Shown here: positions 5,865-6,200 of the stretch, piece by piece
Numbering within the stretch: the first letter of the stretch is position 1
Layout: the number at the start of each line of letters is the position of its first letter
Assembly (NCBI GenBank): GCA_020724025.1
Contig: DYHU01000014.1
Span: 19,055 to 25,254 of the forward strand
Direction of reading: 5' to 3'
Source of the DNA: Syntrophorhabdus sp.
Lineage (GTDB): Bacteria > Desulfobacterota > BSN033 > UBA1163
Length of the DNA: 6,200 nt
The notes under the pieces: model-generated
What the model was told of the DNA's origin: nothing
The model's input: the letters and a program-made list of their open reading frames with translations, nothing else
Databases searched by the model: none
Program-made: the position numbers and the translations under genes

Positions 5865-6200
5865 TTATTTTTTGGAAATCAATTCTGCATCGACTTCGTT
5901 TCCAAAAGTTTCTTCTAATGCTTTCTGAAGATGTTGTAAATCTTCCATCTTTTCAAATTCGATAACCAGCTCCCTGTCGTCCAAGAGTCTTAATCTTCCG
6001 AATCGATTGACCACTTCAATGGCTTTTGAAGGATCGACGGTCACCCACCCTTTCATCCTGCGGACCAGCTCCTCCCCATTGAAGCCCCTCTCAATCTGCA
6101 GATCAACCCTTCTCTTTTTAGCCTCCCACCCAATCAGAGCCGGTTGGACTAACATGGGAGTGACCGGGTCATGCATGGCCGCACACCGAAACCACAATTT
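5865..6200 (-). CDS. Unrecognised protein, probably N-terminally partial, convergent with the hydrolase gene
   Basis: The reading frame is open from the right edge of the window to TAA at 5867-5865. The visible part is 112 codons beginning K-L-W-F-R-C-A-A-M-H-D-P. I do not recognise the family. A first half contains HDPVTPMLVQPALIGWEAKKRR followed by a mixed charged region, and the C-terminal half alternates Val/Ile/Leu with acidic and basic residues in a small alpha/beta-like pattern (RELVIEFEKMEDLQHLQKALEETFG) ending ELISKK. There is no membrane segment or signal peptide. The frame could begin at TTG 6197 or ATG 6176, but the ATG lacks a clear Shine-Dalgarno and the frame remains open past both, so the true start probably lies outside. 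Coding is supported by natural composition and by a clean stop 28 bp from the hydrolase stop. It has no evident link to the transporter. Confidence 0.65.
   Translation of the reverse strand, partial: KLWFRCAAMHDPVTPMLVQPALIGWEAKKRRVDLQIERGFNGEELVRRMKGWVTVDPSKAIEVVNRFGRLRLLDDRELVIEFEKMEDLQHLQKALEETFGNEVDAELISKK

Noticed and set aside
5834..5873. Possible bidirectional terminator between the convergent genes
   Set aside because: The only stem is CTTC 5841-5844 with GAAG 5852-5855, four pairs with a 7-nt loop. T-rich stretches lie on either side, but the stem is too weak to call.
1..6200. CRISPR array, tRNA/rRNA, toxin-antitoxin or phage genes
   Set aside because: No regularly spaced repeats, no tRNA-like fold and no matching coding motifs were seen on either strand.

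Overview
The window is a stretch of bacterial chromosome at roughly 45-50% GC. It carries most of one ABC importer operon of the branched-chain amino acid (Liv/HAAT) type, then an alpha/beta hydrolase, then the end of an unrecognised gene on the opposite strand. A periplasmic-type binding protein points to a Gram-negative cell. The palindromic intergenic repeats and this Liv architecture resemble those of Desulfobacterota/Deltaproteobacteria and related uncultured lineages. That placement is an impression from memory, not a demonstrated assignment.

Layout: 1-1095, solute-binding protein whose N-terminus lies before the window. 1096-1226, a non-coding gap filled by a G/C-rich inverted pair of hairpins. 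1227-1994, livG ATPase. 1987-2700, livF ATPase, best started at a GTG that overlaps the end of livG. 2743-3729, livH permease. 3731-4825, livM permease with a TTG start one base after the livH stop. 4826-4981, a non-coding gap holding a 127-bp MITE-like element that encloses a common ATTCCCGC-type hairpin doublet. 4982-5836, alpha/beta hydrolase. 5865-6200 on the minus strand, a convergent gene that runs off the window edge.

The binding protein would capture a small carboxylate or amide-like ligand in the periplasm and deliver it to the LivH-LivM channel, which is driven by the LivG-LivF ATPase pair. Gene order is binding protein-G-F-H-M, and the four transporter genes are tightly packed or overlapping, so they are probably one transcript. 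The ligand cannot be read from the sequence. The hydrolase may act on an imported ester or amide, but only proximity supports this, and a repeat element separates it from livM.

I see no defence system, CRISPR array, RNA gene or transposase. The most unusual content lies in the two intergenic gaps: both hold paired hairpin units in inverted orientation, and the second is bounded by 11-bp perfect terminal inverted repeats with a possible 4-bp target duplication.
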